Assembly: GCA_944363755.1 (NCBI GenBank)
Contig: CALVVC010000058.1
Location: 1 to 6,391, forward strand
From: an uncultured Bacilli bacterium
GTDB lineage: Bacteria > Bacillota_I > Bacilli_A > RF39 > UBA660
Direction of reading: 5' to 3'
Length of the DNA: 6,391 nucleotides
Shown: in pieces, positions 1 through 5,618 of the stretch
Layout of the letters: each line of letters opens with the position of its first letter
How positions within the stretch are numbered: position 1 is the stretch's first letter
Notes under the pieces: generated by a model
What the model was told of the DNA's origin: nothing
Databases searched by the model: none
The model's input: only the letters and a program-made list of their open reading frames with translations
Position numbers and translations under genes: made by a program

Positions 1-165
1 AAGATAGAATATCATAGTAATAAAGCTAGAGAAGAAGGAATTGAACAAGGTGCAACTAATGAAAAAAATTCAATTGCAAAAAAACTTCTTAAGATGAATT
101 TACCCATAAATGAAATAATTAAAGCAACAGGGCTATCTAAAAAACAAATAACTATGTTGATGTAA
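1..165 (+). CDS. C-terminal fragment of a probable Rpn-family (PD-(D/E)XK nuclease) transposase-like protein
   Basis: The reading frame is open from the first base and ends at TAA (163-165), giving the last 54 residues of a protein whose start lies outside the window. The visible part is a charged stretch with the sequence AREEGIEQG, followed by a short helical segment ending in LPINEIIKATGLSKKQITMLM. Glu/Gly repeats of the EGIEQG type followed by a small helix-turn-helix-like tail (I..ATGLS..QI) are typical of the C-termini of Rpn-family recombination-promoting nuclease/putative transposase proteins in Bacillota. The catalytic nuclease core is not in the window, so the function cannot be confirmed and it is unknown whether the gene is intact. 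It converges on the minus-strand gene 214-555, with a hairpin between them. Other proteins with the same tail cannot be excluded. Confidence 0.62.
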   Translation, partial: KIEYHSNKAREEGIEQGATNEKNSIAKKLLKMNLPINEIIKATGLSKKQITMLM

Positions 166-184
166 TAATATACTTTATATACTA

Positions 185-211
185 ATTCCCCATAGCAAAA
201 CTATGGGGAAT
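185..211. terminator. Bidirectional hairpin between convergent genes
   Basis: A perfect 11-bp stem (185-195 with 201-211, core CCCCATAG/CTATGGGG) closes on the 5-base loop CAAAA. It lies 20 bases after the stop of the upstream plus-strand gene and immediately after the stop of the minus-strand gene (214-216). The flanks are AT-rich on both sides, but neither has a long uninterrupted T run, so termination in each direction is likely but not textbook. Position between two convergent stops makes a shared terminator the best reading. Confidence 0.72.
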
Positions 212-213
212 AT

Positions 214-555
214 TTAGTTAGTTCCTTTAGTTATTATTCTTAATTTATCATACTCTTCTATTCCTTTGGAACTGCCTTCTGGAAGTAGATAAATATAATA
301 AGCTTTAATTCTTGGTCTTATAAACTTTTCTGTCTCAAGATTAGGATATATTGCTAAGATATTATTTTCTTTATCAGTAACAACTATATCTAGTTTTTGA
401 CAAACGAAATATGTATTTATCATTTTCTTTTTAGGATAACATAATCCTTCTTTAATAGGGTAAAGATAAAATCTAAACCCCTTAACTCTATCTGTAAATT
501 TTGTAACTGTTTTAAACTTAATTTTCTTATTACCATTTTTTATATATTTTTCCAT
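214..555 (-). CDS. Small DUF192-like (COG1430) protein, cytoplasmic form
   Basis: A 113-residue protein of unknown function. The pattern matches DUF192: an RVKGFRF box (residues 23-29), then IKEGLCYPKKKMINTYFVCQ (34-53), corresponding to the 'gllF...iHtffM' part of the family. LDIVVTDKENNILAIYPNL (55-73) follows, corresponding to 'iDvvflDkdg.Vv.i..nl'. It ends with a strand and LLPEG (90-94), like the usual 'vLElpaG'. No signal peptide or membrane segment is visible, whereas many proteobacterial members are exported. I place the start at ATG 553-555 because AGGTGA lies 5 bases upstream (561-566). A TTG at 568-570 would add five residues but would swallow that ribosome-binding site. The gene is divergent from yebC. 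Assignment rests on pattern recognition, not on a search. Confidence 0.66.
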   Translation of the reverse strand: MEKYIKNGNKKIKFKTVTKFTDRVKGFRFYLYPIKEGLCYPKKKMINTYFVCQKLDIVVTDKENNILAIYPNLETEKFIRPRIKAYYIYLLPEGSSKGIEEYDKLRIITKGTN

Positions 556-572
556 GTGCTTCACCTGCAACT

Positions 573-617
573 AATATATCATTAATTTTAAGTTAAAGCT
601 AGAATAAATGATATATT
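573..617. repeat. 45-bp imperfect palindrome in the divergent intergenic region
   Basis: The outer arms are a perfect 11-bp inverted repeat: AATATATCATT at 573-583 and AATGATATATT at 607-617. Inside these, 585-590 pairs with 600-605 (one T-G wobble) and 593-594 with 596-597, so 18 of 22 mirrored positions are Watson-Crick around base 595. It sits between the start of the minus-strand DUF192-like gene and the extended -10 of yebC, where an operator would be expected. Low sequence complexity raises the chance of coincidence, but an 11-bp perfect arm pair containing a C/G pair is more than I would expect. No matching regulator is visible in the window. Confidence 0.5.
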
Positions 618-628
618 TGTGTTATTAT
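600..628 (+). promoter_or_regulatory. Probable sigma-A promoter of yebC-ruvAB-queA (extended -10)
   Basis: TGTG at 618-621, one base, then TATTAT at 623-628 form the extended -10 motif TRTGnTATAAT of low-GC Gram-positives. An overlapping perfect TATAAT at 626-631 is an alternative hexamer. The -35 is poor: TAGAAT at 600-605 with a 17-base spacer matches TTGACA at three positions, as is common when the -10 is extended. Transcription would start near 635, leaving a leader of about 20 bases that contains the AAGGGAGG ribosome-binding site (641-648). The -35 area lies inside the palindrome 573-617. Confidence 0.55.
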
Positions 629-654
629 AATGAGGAAAGAAAGGGAGGATAAAC

Positions 655-1377
655 ATGAGTGGACATTCAAAATGGGCTACTATTCATAGAAAGAAAGGAT
701 TAATAGATGCAGCACGTGGTAAAGTGTTCCAAAAACTTGCTAAAGAACTTTATGTCGCTGCTAAAAGTGGTACACCTGATCCTTTAAGCAATGCTGCACT
801 TAGACTTGTAGTTGAGAAAGCCAAAGCTGCTAATATGCCTAAAGATAATATAAAAAAAGCTATTGATAAAGCTAAAAATACAGGACAAGGTGAAAATTAT
901 GAAACCATTCGTTATGAAGGTTATGGACCTTCAGGAGTTGCTATTATGGTAGATTGTCTTACTGATAATCGTAATAGAACAGCATCAATGGTACGTAGTA
1001 CATTTTCAAAACGTGGTGGTAATTTAGGTACAGATGGATCTGTTAGTTATATGTTTGAACGTAAAGGTATTATTGTTATTCCAAGTGATTATGAAGAAGA
1101 TGATGTAATGTTAACTGCCCTAGATGCAGGAGCCTTAGATATGGAAAATACTGGGGATACCTACGTAATAACTACACCTAGTGATAAATTTATTGCTGTA
1201 AAAGATGCACTTACTACTATGGGAGTTGCCGAATTTTTAACTAGTGAAGTTACATTCACTCCAAATAATGAAGTAGAAGTTGATGATGAATCTAAAGAAA
1301 AGGTATATAATCTAATAGAGGCTTTGGAAGATATAGATGATGTATCTAGTGTTCATCATAATATGAAAGAGGATTAG
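655..1377 (+). CDS. yebC: YebC/PmpR/TACO1-family translation (or regulatory) factor
   Basis: A 240-residue protein of normal family length. It opens with the signature MSGHSKWATIHRKKG, followed by DAARGKVFQKLAKEL (residues 18-32), DPLSNAALRLVVEKAKAANMPKDNI (42-66), YEGYGPSG (87-94), DNRNRTA (104-110) and GGNLGTDGSVSYMF (121-134). It ends LEDIDDVSSVHHN, the usual family terminus. The MSGHSKW start and GKVF box place it with the E. coli-type YebC branch, not the Bacillus YeeI branch. The family was long annotated as transcriptional regulators; recent work and the mitochondrial homologue TACO1 support a ribosome-associated role in relieving stalls at proline-rich sequences. The start is ATG 655 with AAGGGAGG six bases upstream. 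It is the first gene of a run with ruvA, ruvB and queA; the association with ruv genes is widespread, but ruvC is absent here. Arg is mostly CGT (6 of 9), whereas AGA dominates downstream. Confidence 0.96.
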   Translation: MSGHSKWATIHRKKGLIDAARGKVFQKLAKELYVAAKSGTPDPLSNAALRLVVEKAKAANMPKDNIKKAIDKAKNTGQGENYETIRYEGYGPSGVAIMVDCLTDNRNRTASMVRSTFSKRGGNLGTDGSVSYMFERKGIIVIPSDYEEDDVMLTALDAGALDMENTGDTYVITTPSDKFIAVKDALTTMGVAEFLTSEVTFTPNNEVEVDDESKEKVYNLIEALEDIDDVSSVHHNMKED

Positions 1378-1381
1378 TAAG

Positions 1382-1942
1382 ATGTACAGCTATATGATTG
1401 GTAAAGTAACAGAAGTTATGTCTAATGCTATTGTTTTAGAAAATAATGGTATAGGTTATCTTATTAATACTCCTAATCCTTTCGCTTTTCTAGAGGGAAA
1501 GGATTATAAAGTCTATTTATATCAACAAATTAAAGAAGATGAACATAATCTTTTTGGTTTTAAAACTAAAGAAGAAAAAGAACTATTCTTAAAACTTATT
1601 GGTGTTAAGGGACTTGGACCAAAGATGGCTCTACCAATAATTGCTACTGGATCAATTTCTGGTATTAGTGATGCTATTAATAGAGAAAATATTCTTTATC
1701 TAAAAAAATTCCCTAAGATAGGTGAAAAACTTGCTAAACAAATGATACTTGACTTAAAAGGTAAACTTGATGATTTAAGTTTAGGAGAAGAAGTAATTAA
1801 AGATACTAGTGAAGAGTTAAGAGAAGCTTTAATTGGACTTGGTTATAAAGATAAAGAGATTAAGAGCATAATCTTAAAAGTAGATAATTCACTAAGTATA
1901 GAAGACCAAATAAAAGAAGCCTTAAAATTATTATTAAAGTAG
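1382..1942 (+). CDS. ruvA: Holliday junction branch migration complex subunit RuvA
   Basis: RuvA binds four-way DNA junctions as a tetramer and loads the RuvB motors. The 186 residues fall into the three known parts. An OB-fold (about 1-62) contains NNGIGYLINTP and the acidic-pin pair Glu52-Asp53 in IKEDEHNLFGF. Two helix-hairpin-helix motifs follow (IGVKGLGPKMALPII at 73-87, LKKFPKIGEKLAKQMILDL at 107-125). After an acidic linker comes the RuvB-binding three-helix domain (about 143-186), with ALIGLGYKDKEI. It is somewhat shorter than E. coli RuvA (203), mainly in the linker. One oddity: the second hairpin reads PKIG where most family members have PGIG or PGVG. The start is ATG 1382, four bases after the yebC stop, with GAGG at 1369-1372 inside the end of yebC, which suggests translational coupling. 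An internal ATG four codons in (MIGKV) is a weaker option. Confidence 0.96.
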   Translation: MYSYMIGKVTEVMSNAIVLENNGIGYLINTPNPFAFLEGKDYKVYLYQQIKEDEHNLFGFKTKEEKELFLKLIGVKGLGPKMALPIIATGSISGISDAINRENILYLKKFPKIGEKLAKQMILDLKGKLDDLSLGEEVIKDTSEELREALIGLGYKDKEIKSIILKVDNSLSIEDQIKEALKLLLK

Positions 1943-1950
1943 GTGTTTAA

Positions 1951-2970
1951 ATGGAAAGAATTGTAACAAGTGAAGAGTTAGAAGATGATGGTATTGTTGA
2001 TAATACAATTAGACCAGAAGTCTTAGATGAATATATCGGTCAATCTGAAGTTAAAGAAAATATTAGAGTCTTTATCGAAGCTAGTAAGATAAGAGGAGAA
2101 GTACTTGATCATGTATTATTATATGGACCACCAGGTCTTGGTAAGACAACTCTTGCTTTTATTATTGCAAGAGAACTAGGTGTTAATATTAAAACTGCTA
2201 GTGGTCCCTCTATTGAAAAAAGTGGGGATTTAGCAGCGATTCTTTCAACTCTTGAACCTGGAGATGTTTTATTTATTGATGAGATTCATAGAATGCCAAG
2301 ATTTATAGAAGAGATACTTTATCCTGCAATGGAAGACTTTACTTTAGATATAATAATCGGTGGTGAAGGAAGTTCTCGTAGTATTAAAATAGACTTGCCA
2401 CCATTTACATTAGTTGGGGCAACAACAAGAGCAGGAGATTTATCAGCACCGCTTCGAGATCGTTTTGGTATTATTTCTAAGTTAAAATTTTATACTATTG
2501 AAGAGTTAACTGAAATAATTAAAAGAACTAGTAGAGTCTTAGATATGCCAATAAATGAAGATGCTGCAGTAGAACTTGCTAAAAGAAGTAGAGGAACACC
2601 ACGTATTGCTAACCGTCTATTTAAAAGAGTACGTGACTTTGCTTTAGTAGATAAAAAAGAATCTATAGATTTAGAAGTTATGAATAAAGCTTTAGAAAGA
2701 TTAAAAGTAGGTAAAAGTGGATTAGATGAGACTGACCATCAACTATTAAAAGCTATTATTGAAAGATTTAATGGAGGTCCTGTTGGAATAGATGCCCTAG
2801 CTTCATCTATTGGAGAAGAAACATCTACAATAGAAGATGTAATAGAACCATACTTATTACAAGAAGGATATTTAAAAAGAACAAGTAGAGGTAGAATGGT
2901 AACAGATAAAGCCTATAAAGAGCTTAATATAAACTATCAAGGAGGATTATTTAACCTAGATATAGAATAG
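1951..2970 (+). CDS. ruvB: Holliday junction branch migration ATPase RuvB
   Basis: RuvB is the AAA+ hexameric motor that pumps DNA through the RuvA-bound junction. The 339 residues match normal length. Visible motifs in order: [11 protein letters not shown] (21-31), Walker A GPPGLGKT (59-66), the [14 protein letters not shown] loop (85-98), Walker B LFIDEIH (107-113), [11 protein letters not shown] (120-130), sensor 1 GATTR (156-160), arginine-finger region PLRDRFG (167-173) and sensor 2 GTPRIANRL (215-223). The C-terminal winged helix (about 256-325) carries [16 protein letters not shown] and [18 protein letters not shown]. No key residue is missing. The start is ATG 1951 with AGGTG at 1941-1945, which overlaps the ruvA stop TAG (1940-1942), so the two genes are probably coupled and made in step. 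The protein has two Pro-Pro pairs (60-61, 150-151). Confidence 0.98.
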   Translation: MERIVTSEELEDDGIVDNTIRPEVLDEYIGQSEVKENIRVFIEASKIRGEVLDHVLLYGPPGLGKTTLAFIIARELGVNIKTASGPSIEKSGDLAAILSTLEPGDVLFIDEIHRMPRFIEEILYPAMEDFTLDIIIGGEGSSRSIKIDLPPFTLVGATTRAGDLSAPLRDRFGIISKLKFYTIEELTEIIKRTSRVLDMPINEDAAVELAKRSRGTPRIANRLFKRVRDFALVDKKESIDLEVMNKALERLKVGKSGLDETDHQLLKAIIERFNGGPVGIDALASSIGEETSTIEDVIEPYLLQEGYLKRTSRGRMVTDKAYKELNINYQGGLFNLDIE

Positions 2971-2980
2971 GGGGATATTT

Positions 2981-4006
2981 ATGAAATTAGAAGAATTTGA
3001 TTATAATTTACCTGAAGAATTAATCGCTCAAACTCCAATAAAACAAAGAGATGCTTCAAGATTAATGATACTTGATAAAGAATCAGGAGAGTTAGCTCAT
3101 AAACATTTCTATAATATTATAGATTACTTAAATAAAGGTGATACTTTAGTACTAAATGATACTAAAGTTTTACCTGCTAGATTAATAGGTGAAAAAGTAA
3201 GTACTAAAGCTGTAATAGAAGTTCTTCTTTTAAAAAATAAAGAAAAAGATACTTGGGAGTGTTTAGTAAAGCCTGCTAGACGTATTCATGTGGGTGATGT
3301 TGTATCATTTGGTAATGGGTTATTAAAATTAACTTGTACTGAAGTTAAAGATGAAGGTATTAGAGTATTTGAAGCAAGTTATGAAGGGATATTTTATGAA
3401 TTATTAGATAAGTTAGGTACTATGCCTCTACCACCATATATTCATGAAAAGCTAGCTGATAAAGATAGATATCAAACTGTTTATGCCAAAGAAGTAGGTA
3501 GTGCTGCAGCACCTACTGCAGGACTTCATTTTACAGAAGAATTACTTAATAAAATAAAAGAAAAAGGTATAAACATTGTCTATTTGACTCTTCATGTTGG
3601 ACTTGGTACTTTTAGACCTGTTAAAGTGGAAGATGTTACAAAACATAAAATGCATAGTGAATTTTATTCATTAAGCAAAAGTGTTGCCGATACTTTAAAT
3701 AAAACAAGAGAAAATGGTAAAAGAATAATTGCTGTTGGTACAACGTCAACTAGGACATTAGAGACAGTTTATGGTAAGTTTGGAGAGTTTAGGGAAGATA
3801 ATGGTTTTACAGATATCTTTATCTATCCAGGAAAAGATGTTAAGAGTATTGATGGGCTAATAACTAACTTTCATCTACCTAAATCTACCCTTATTATGTT
3901 AGTATCTGCTATAGCAGGGAAAGATAATATCTTAAATGCTTATAATGAAGCGGTTAAAGAGAAATATAGATTTTTCTCTTTTGGAGATGCAATGTTTATT
4001 AAATAA
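2981..4006 (+). CDS. queA: S-adenosylmethionine:tRNA ribosyltransferase-isomerase QueA
   Basis: QueA transfers and rearranges the ribosyl part of S-adenosylmethionine onto preQ1 at position 34 of tRNAs with GUN anticodons, giving epoxyqueuosine, the penultimate queuosine intermediate. The 341 residues are full length and carry the family blocks: [14 protein letters not shown] (6-19), [11 protein letters not shown] (58-68), MPLPPYI (148-154), DRYQTVYA (162-169), [13 protein letters not shown] (173-185), [10 protein letters not shown] (205-214), MHSE (224-227), [10 protein letters not shown] (252-261), [11 protein letters not shown] (294-304) and [10 protein letters not shown] (329-338). The start is ATG 2981, ten bases after the ruvB stop, with AGGGGGAT (2969-2976) overlapping that stop. 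The ruvA-ruvB-queA order is common in Bacillota, but tgt, which usually follows, is replaced here by tig. No terminator is visible after it: the tig -35 begins four bases past the stop. Confidence 0.97.
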   Translation: MKLEEFDYNLPEELIAQTPIKQRDASRLMILDKESGELAHKHFYNIIDYLNKGDTLVLNDTKVLPARLIGEKVSTKAVIEVLLLKNKEKDTWECLVKPARRIHVGDVVSFGNGLLKLTCTEVKDEGIRVFEASYEGIFYELLDKLGTMPLPPYIHEKLADKDRYQTVYAKEVGSAAAPTAGLHFTEELLNKIKEKGINIVYLTLHVGLGTFRPVKVEDVTKHKMHSEFYSLSKSVADTLNKTRENGKRIIAVGTTSTRTLETVYGKFGEFREDNGFTDIFIYPGKDVKSIDGLITNFHLPKSTLIMLVSAIAGKDNILNAYNEAVKEKYRFFSFGDAMFIK

Positions 4007-4009
4007 GCC

Positions 4010-4038
4010 TTGAAAAACTAATTTAGATAATATATAAT
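4010..4038 (+). promoter_or_regulatory. Sigma-A promoter of tig
   Basis: TTGAAA at 4010-4015, a 17-base spacer and a perfect TATAAT at 4033-4038 give 11 of 12 consensus matches at ideal spacing. The predicted start is near 4045, leaving an 18-base leader that holds only the GGAGGA ribosome-binding site (4051-4056). The -35 starts almost directly after the queA stop, so tig can be expressed independently of the ruv-queA run, with probable read-through from upstream as well. Confidence 0.85.
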
Positions 4039-4062
4039 AAGAAACGTATTGGAGGAAGAAAT

Positions 4063-5337
4063 ATGGAAAAGAAAGAAACAAATAAGAAAAATTATCATAA
4101 TATTGAAATAAAAGTAGAAGGAAAAGAATGGACTGATGCTATAGATAAAGCTTTTAAAGAAAAAGTTAAAAAAGTAGAAGTTGATGGCTTTAGAAAAGGT
4201 AAATGTCCAAAAAATATTTATGACAAAAAATTCGGTCAAGACTATTTAATAGATGCAGCAGACTTAGTATTACAAGATGCATATATTAAAGCTTTAAAAG
4301 ATAATGATTTAGTACCAGTAGTACAACCTGAGCCTAATTTAAAAAGCTTAGATGAAAAGAGTGTTACTTTTACTTTTAAAATTATTACTAAACCAGAAGT
4401 TAAAGTTAAAAAATATAGAGATTTAGGTATTAAACCTAATGAAGTTAAAGTAACTAAAGAAGAAATTGACCATGAAATAAGCCATTTACTTGAAAGATTC
4501 GAAGAATTAGTTAATAAGAGTGATGATGCTAAAGTAGAAGAAGGCGACGTTGCTATTATTGACTTTGAAGGTTTTAAAGATGGAGAGCCTTTTGAAGGAG
4601 GTAAAGGAGAAAACTATTCTTTAGAAATAGGTAGTGGTACTTTTATTCCTGGTTTTGAAGAACAATTAATTGGTATGAAGTCTGGTGATGAGAAAGATAT
4701 TAAAGTAACATTCCCAGAAGATTATATGGAAGAGTCTTTAAAGGGACAAGAAGTAACATTTAAAGTAAAAGTACATGAAATTAAGACTAAAGAAAAAAGA
4801 GAATTAGATGAAGATTTCTTCTTTGACTTAGGTATTGAAGGTGTTAATGATGAAGATAGTCTTAGAAAAGAAGTAGAAGCTAATATCAAAGCTAATAAAG
4901 ATATGGAAGAAGAAAATAACTACATTGATAGATTATTAGAAGCTGTATCTAAAAATGTAGAAGTGGATATTCCAGAAGAAATGGTTAATGAAGAAGTTGA
5001 AAGGCTATTTAGAAGAACAGAACAACAAATGGCTATGCAAGGAATTAGTTTAGATTTATATTATCAAGTTACTAAATCTACTGAAAAAGATTTAAAAGAT
5101 CATTTAGAAAAAGAAGCTTATCAAAACGTATTATATCGTTTAATGCTTGAAGAAATTATGAATACGGAACATATTGAAGTAAGTGAGAGTGATGCTATGG
5201 AAGAAGCTAAAAAGCTTTCTGAACGTTATAATATGGAACTTGATAATTTCTTAAATGAATTTGGTGGTATTGAAATGGTTCAATATGACCAGGAAATGCG
5301 AAAAACTATTGAATTATTAAAAGAATTAAATAAGTAG
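4063..5337 (+). CDS. tig: Trigger factor, ribosome-associated chaperone and peptidyl-prolyl isomerase
   Basis: Trigger factor docks beside the exit tunnel and shields nascent chains. The 424 residues cover the three domains. The N-terminal ribosome-binding domain (about 1-120) contains the docking signature GFRKGKCP (42-49) followed by KNIYDKKFG. The FKBP-type isomerase domain (about 155-243) shows GDVAIIDFEGFKDGEPFEGG, LEIGSGTFIPGFEEQLIGMKSG and VTFPEDY. The helical chaperone arms (about 245-424) include LDEDFFFDLG and VDIPEEMVNEEVERL. It ends some residues earlier than E. coli TF (432), lacking the last tail. The N-terminus MEKKETNKKNYHNIEIKVEG is lysine-rich compared with the usual short start, but ATG 4063 has GGAGGA six bases upstream and no better alternative. 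It has its own strong promoter and is followed by rpmG after 56 bases, without a visible terminator. Confidence 0.97.
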   Translation: MEKKETNKKNYHNIEIKVEGKEWTDAIDKAFKEKVKKVEVDGFRKGKCPKNIYDKKFGQDYLIDAADLVLQDAYIKALKDNDLVPVVQPEPNLKSLDEKSVTFTFKIITKPEVKVKKYRDLGIKPNEVKVTKEEIDHEISHLLERFEELVNKSDDAKVEEGDVAIIDFEGFKDGEPFEGGKGENYSLEIGSGTFIPGFEEQLIGMKSGDEKDIKVTFPEDYMEESLKGQEVTFKVKVHEIKTKEKRELDEDFFFDLGIEGVNDEDSLRKEVEANIKANKDMEEENNYIDRLLEAVSKNVEVDIPEEMVNEEVERLFRRTEQQMAMQGISLDLYYQVTKSTEKDLKDHLEKEAYQNVLYRLMLEEIMNTEHIEVSESDAMEEAKKLSERYNMELDNFLNEFGGIEMVQYDQEMRKTIELLKELNK

Positions 5338-5366
5338 TTGATACTTTTTAAAATATTTGATAAAAT
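5338..5366 (+). promoter_or_regulatory. Sigma-A promoter of rpmG
   Basis: TTGATA at 5338-5343, beginning on the base after the tig stop, is followed by a 17-base spacer and TAAAAT at 5361-5366: ten of twelve consensus matches. The predicted start is near 5373, giving a leader of about 21 bases with a strong AAGGAGGGA ribosome-binding site (5379-5387). This lets the small ribosomal protein gene be transcribed apart from tig. Confidence 0.78.
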
Positions 5367-5393
5367 TACTAAAGAAAAAAGGAGGGATAACTT

Positions 5394-5561
5394 ATGGCAA
5401 AAAAATTAGGACATAGACAAAAGAAGACTTTTGTATGCTCAGTTTGTGGTAATGAGAATTATAGAGAAGAAAAAAATGTAAATAATACTCCAGGAAGAAT
5501 GGAGATTAGTAAATATTGTAAATTCTGTGGTAAACATACAACTCATAAAGAAAAGAAATAA
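5394..5561 (+). CDS. rpmG: 50S ribosomal protein L33, zinc-ribbon (C+) form
   Basis: A 55-residue basic protein. Residues 12-55 follow the L33 pattern: CSVCGNENYREEKN, then NNTPGRMEISKYCKFCGKHTTHKEKK, matching the usual 'CxxC..rNY.t.KNkrN.p.rlelkKyCp.C.khT.HkE'. Four cysteines (15, 18, 42, 45) form a complete zinc ribbon, so this is the zinc-binding version, not the cysteine-free paralogue many Bacillota induce when zinc is scarce. The N-terminus MAKKLGHRQKK is a basic extension of several residues compared with common 49-50-residue L33. The start is ATG 5394 with GGAGG at 5381-5385, eight bases away. The position between tig and efp is unusual, since rpmG commonly precedes secE-nusG. A hairpin follows the stop. 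Confidence 0.93.
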   Translation: MAKKLGHRQKKTFVCSVCGNENYREEKNVNNTPGRMEISKYCKFCGKHTTHKEKK

Positions 5562-5563
5562 TA

Positions 5564-5592
5564 ATATAACAGTCATTTAATGACTGTTATAT
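5564..5592 (+). terminator. Intercistronic hairpin between rpmG and efp (weak terminator or processing site)
   Basis: A perfect 13-bp stem (5564-5576 with 5580-5592, core ACAGTCAT/ATGACTGT) with a 3-base TTA loop begins three bases after the rpmG stop. The bases after it (ATTATAGATAG) do not form a T run, so this is not a convincing intrinsic terminator. It may terminate partially, protect the rpmG mRNA 3' end, or mark a processing point. I see no good -35/-10 pair for efp between this hairpin and its start, so efp probably depends on some read-through. Confidence 0.55.
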
Positions 5593-5618
5593 ATTATAGA
5601 TAGAAAGGAGTAAATAAA

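Noticed and set aside
185..211. Perfect inverted repeat as a mobile-element end or attachment site
   Set aside because: Its position between two convergent stop codons is fully explained as a shared terminator, and no direct repeat flanks it.
556..570. TTG start for the minus-strand DUF192-like gene at 570
   Set aside because: The ATG at 553-555 has AGGTGA 5 bases upstream; using the TTG would place that ribosome-binding site inside the coding region.
4018..4239. Minus-strand open frame of 73 codons rich in Phe, Ile and Tyr
   Set aside because: It is antisense to the 5' end of tig and its promoter. The composition is what the reverse complement of Lys/Glu-rich AT-rich coding sequence gives, and no family pattern is visible.
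5338..5393. Terminator after tig
   Set aside because: No stem of useful length is present; the gap is accounted for by the rpmG promoter and ribosome-binding site.
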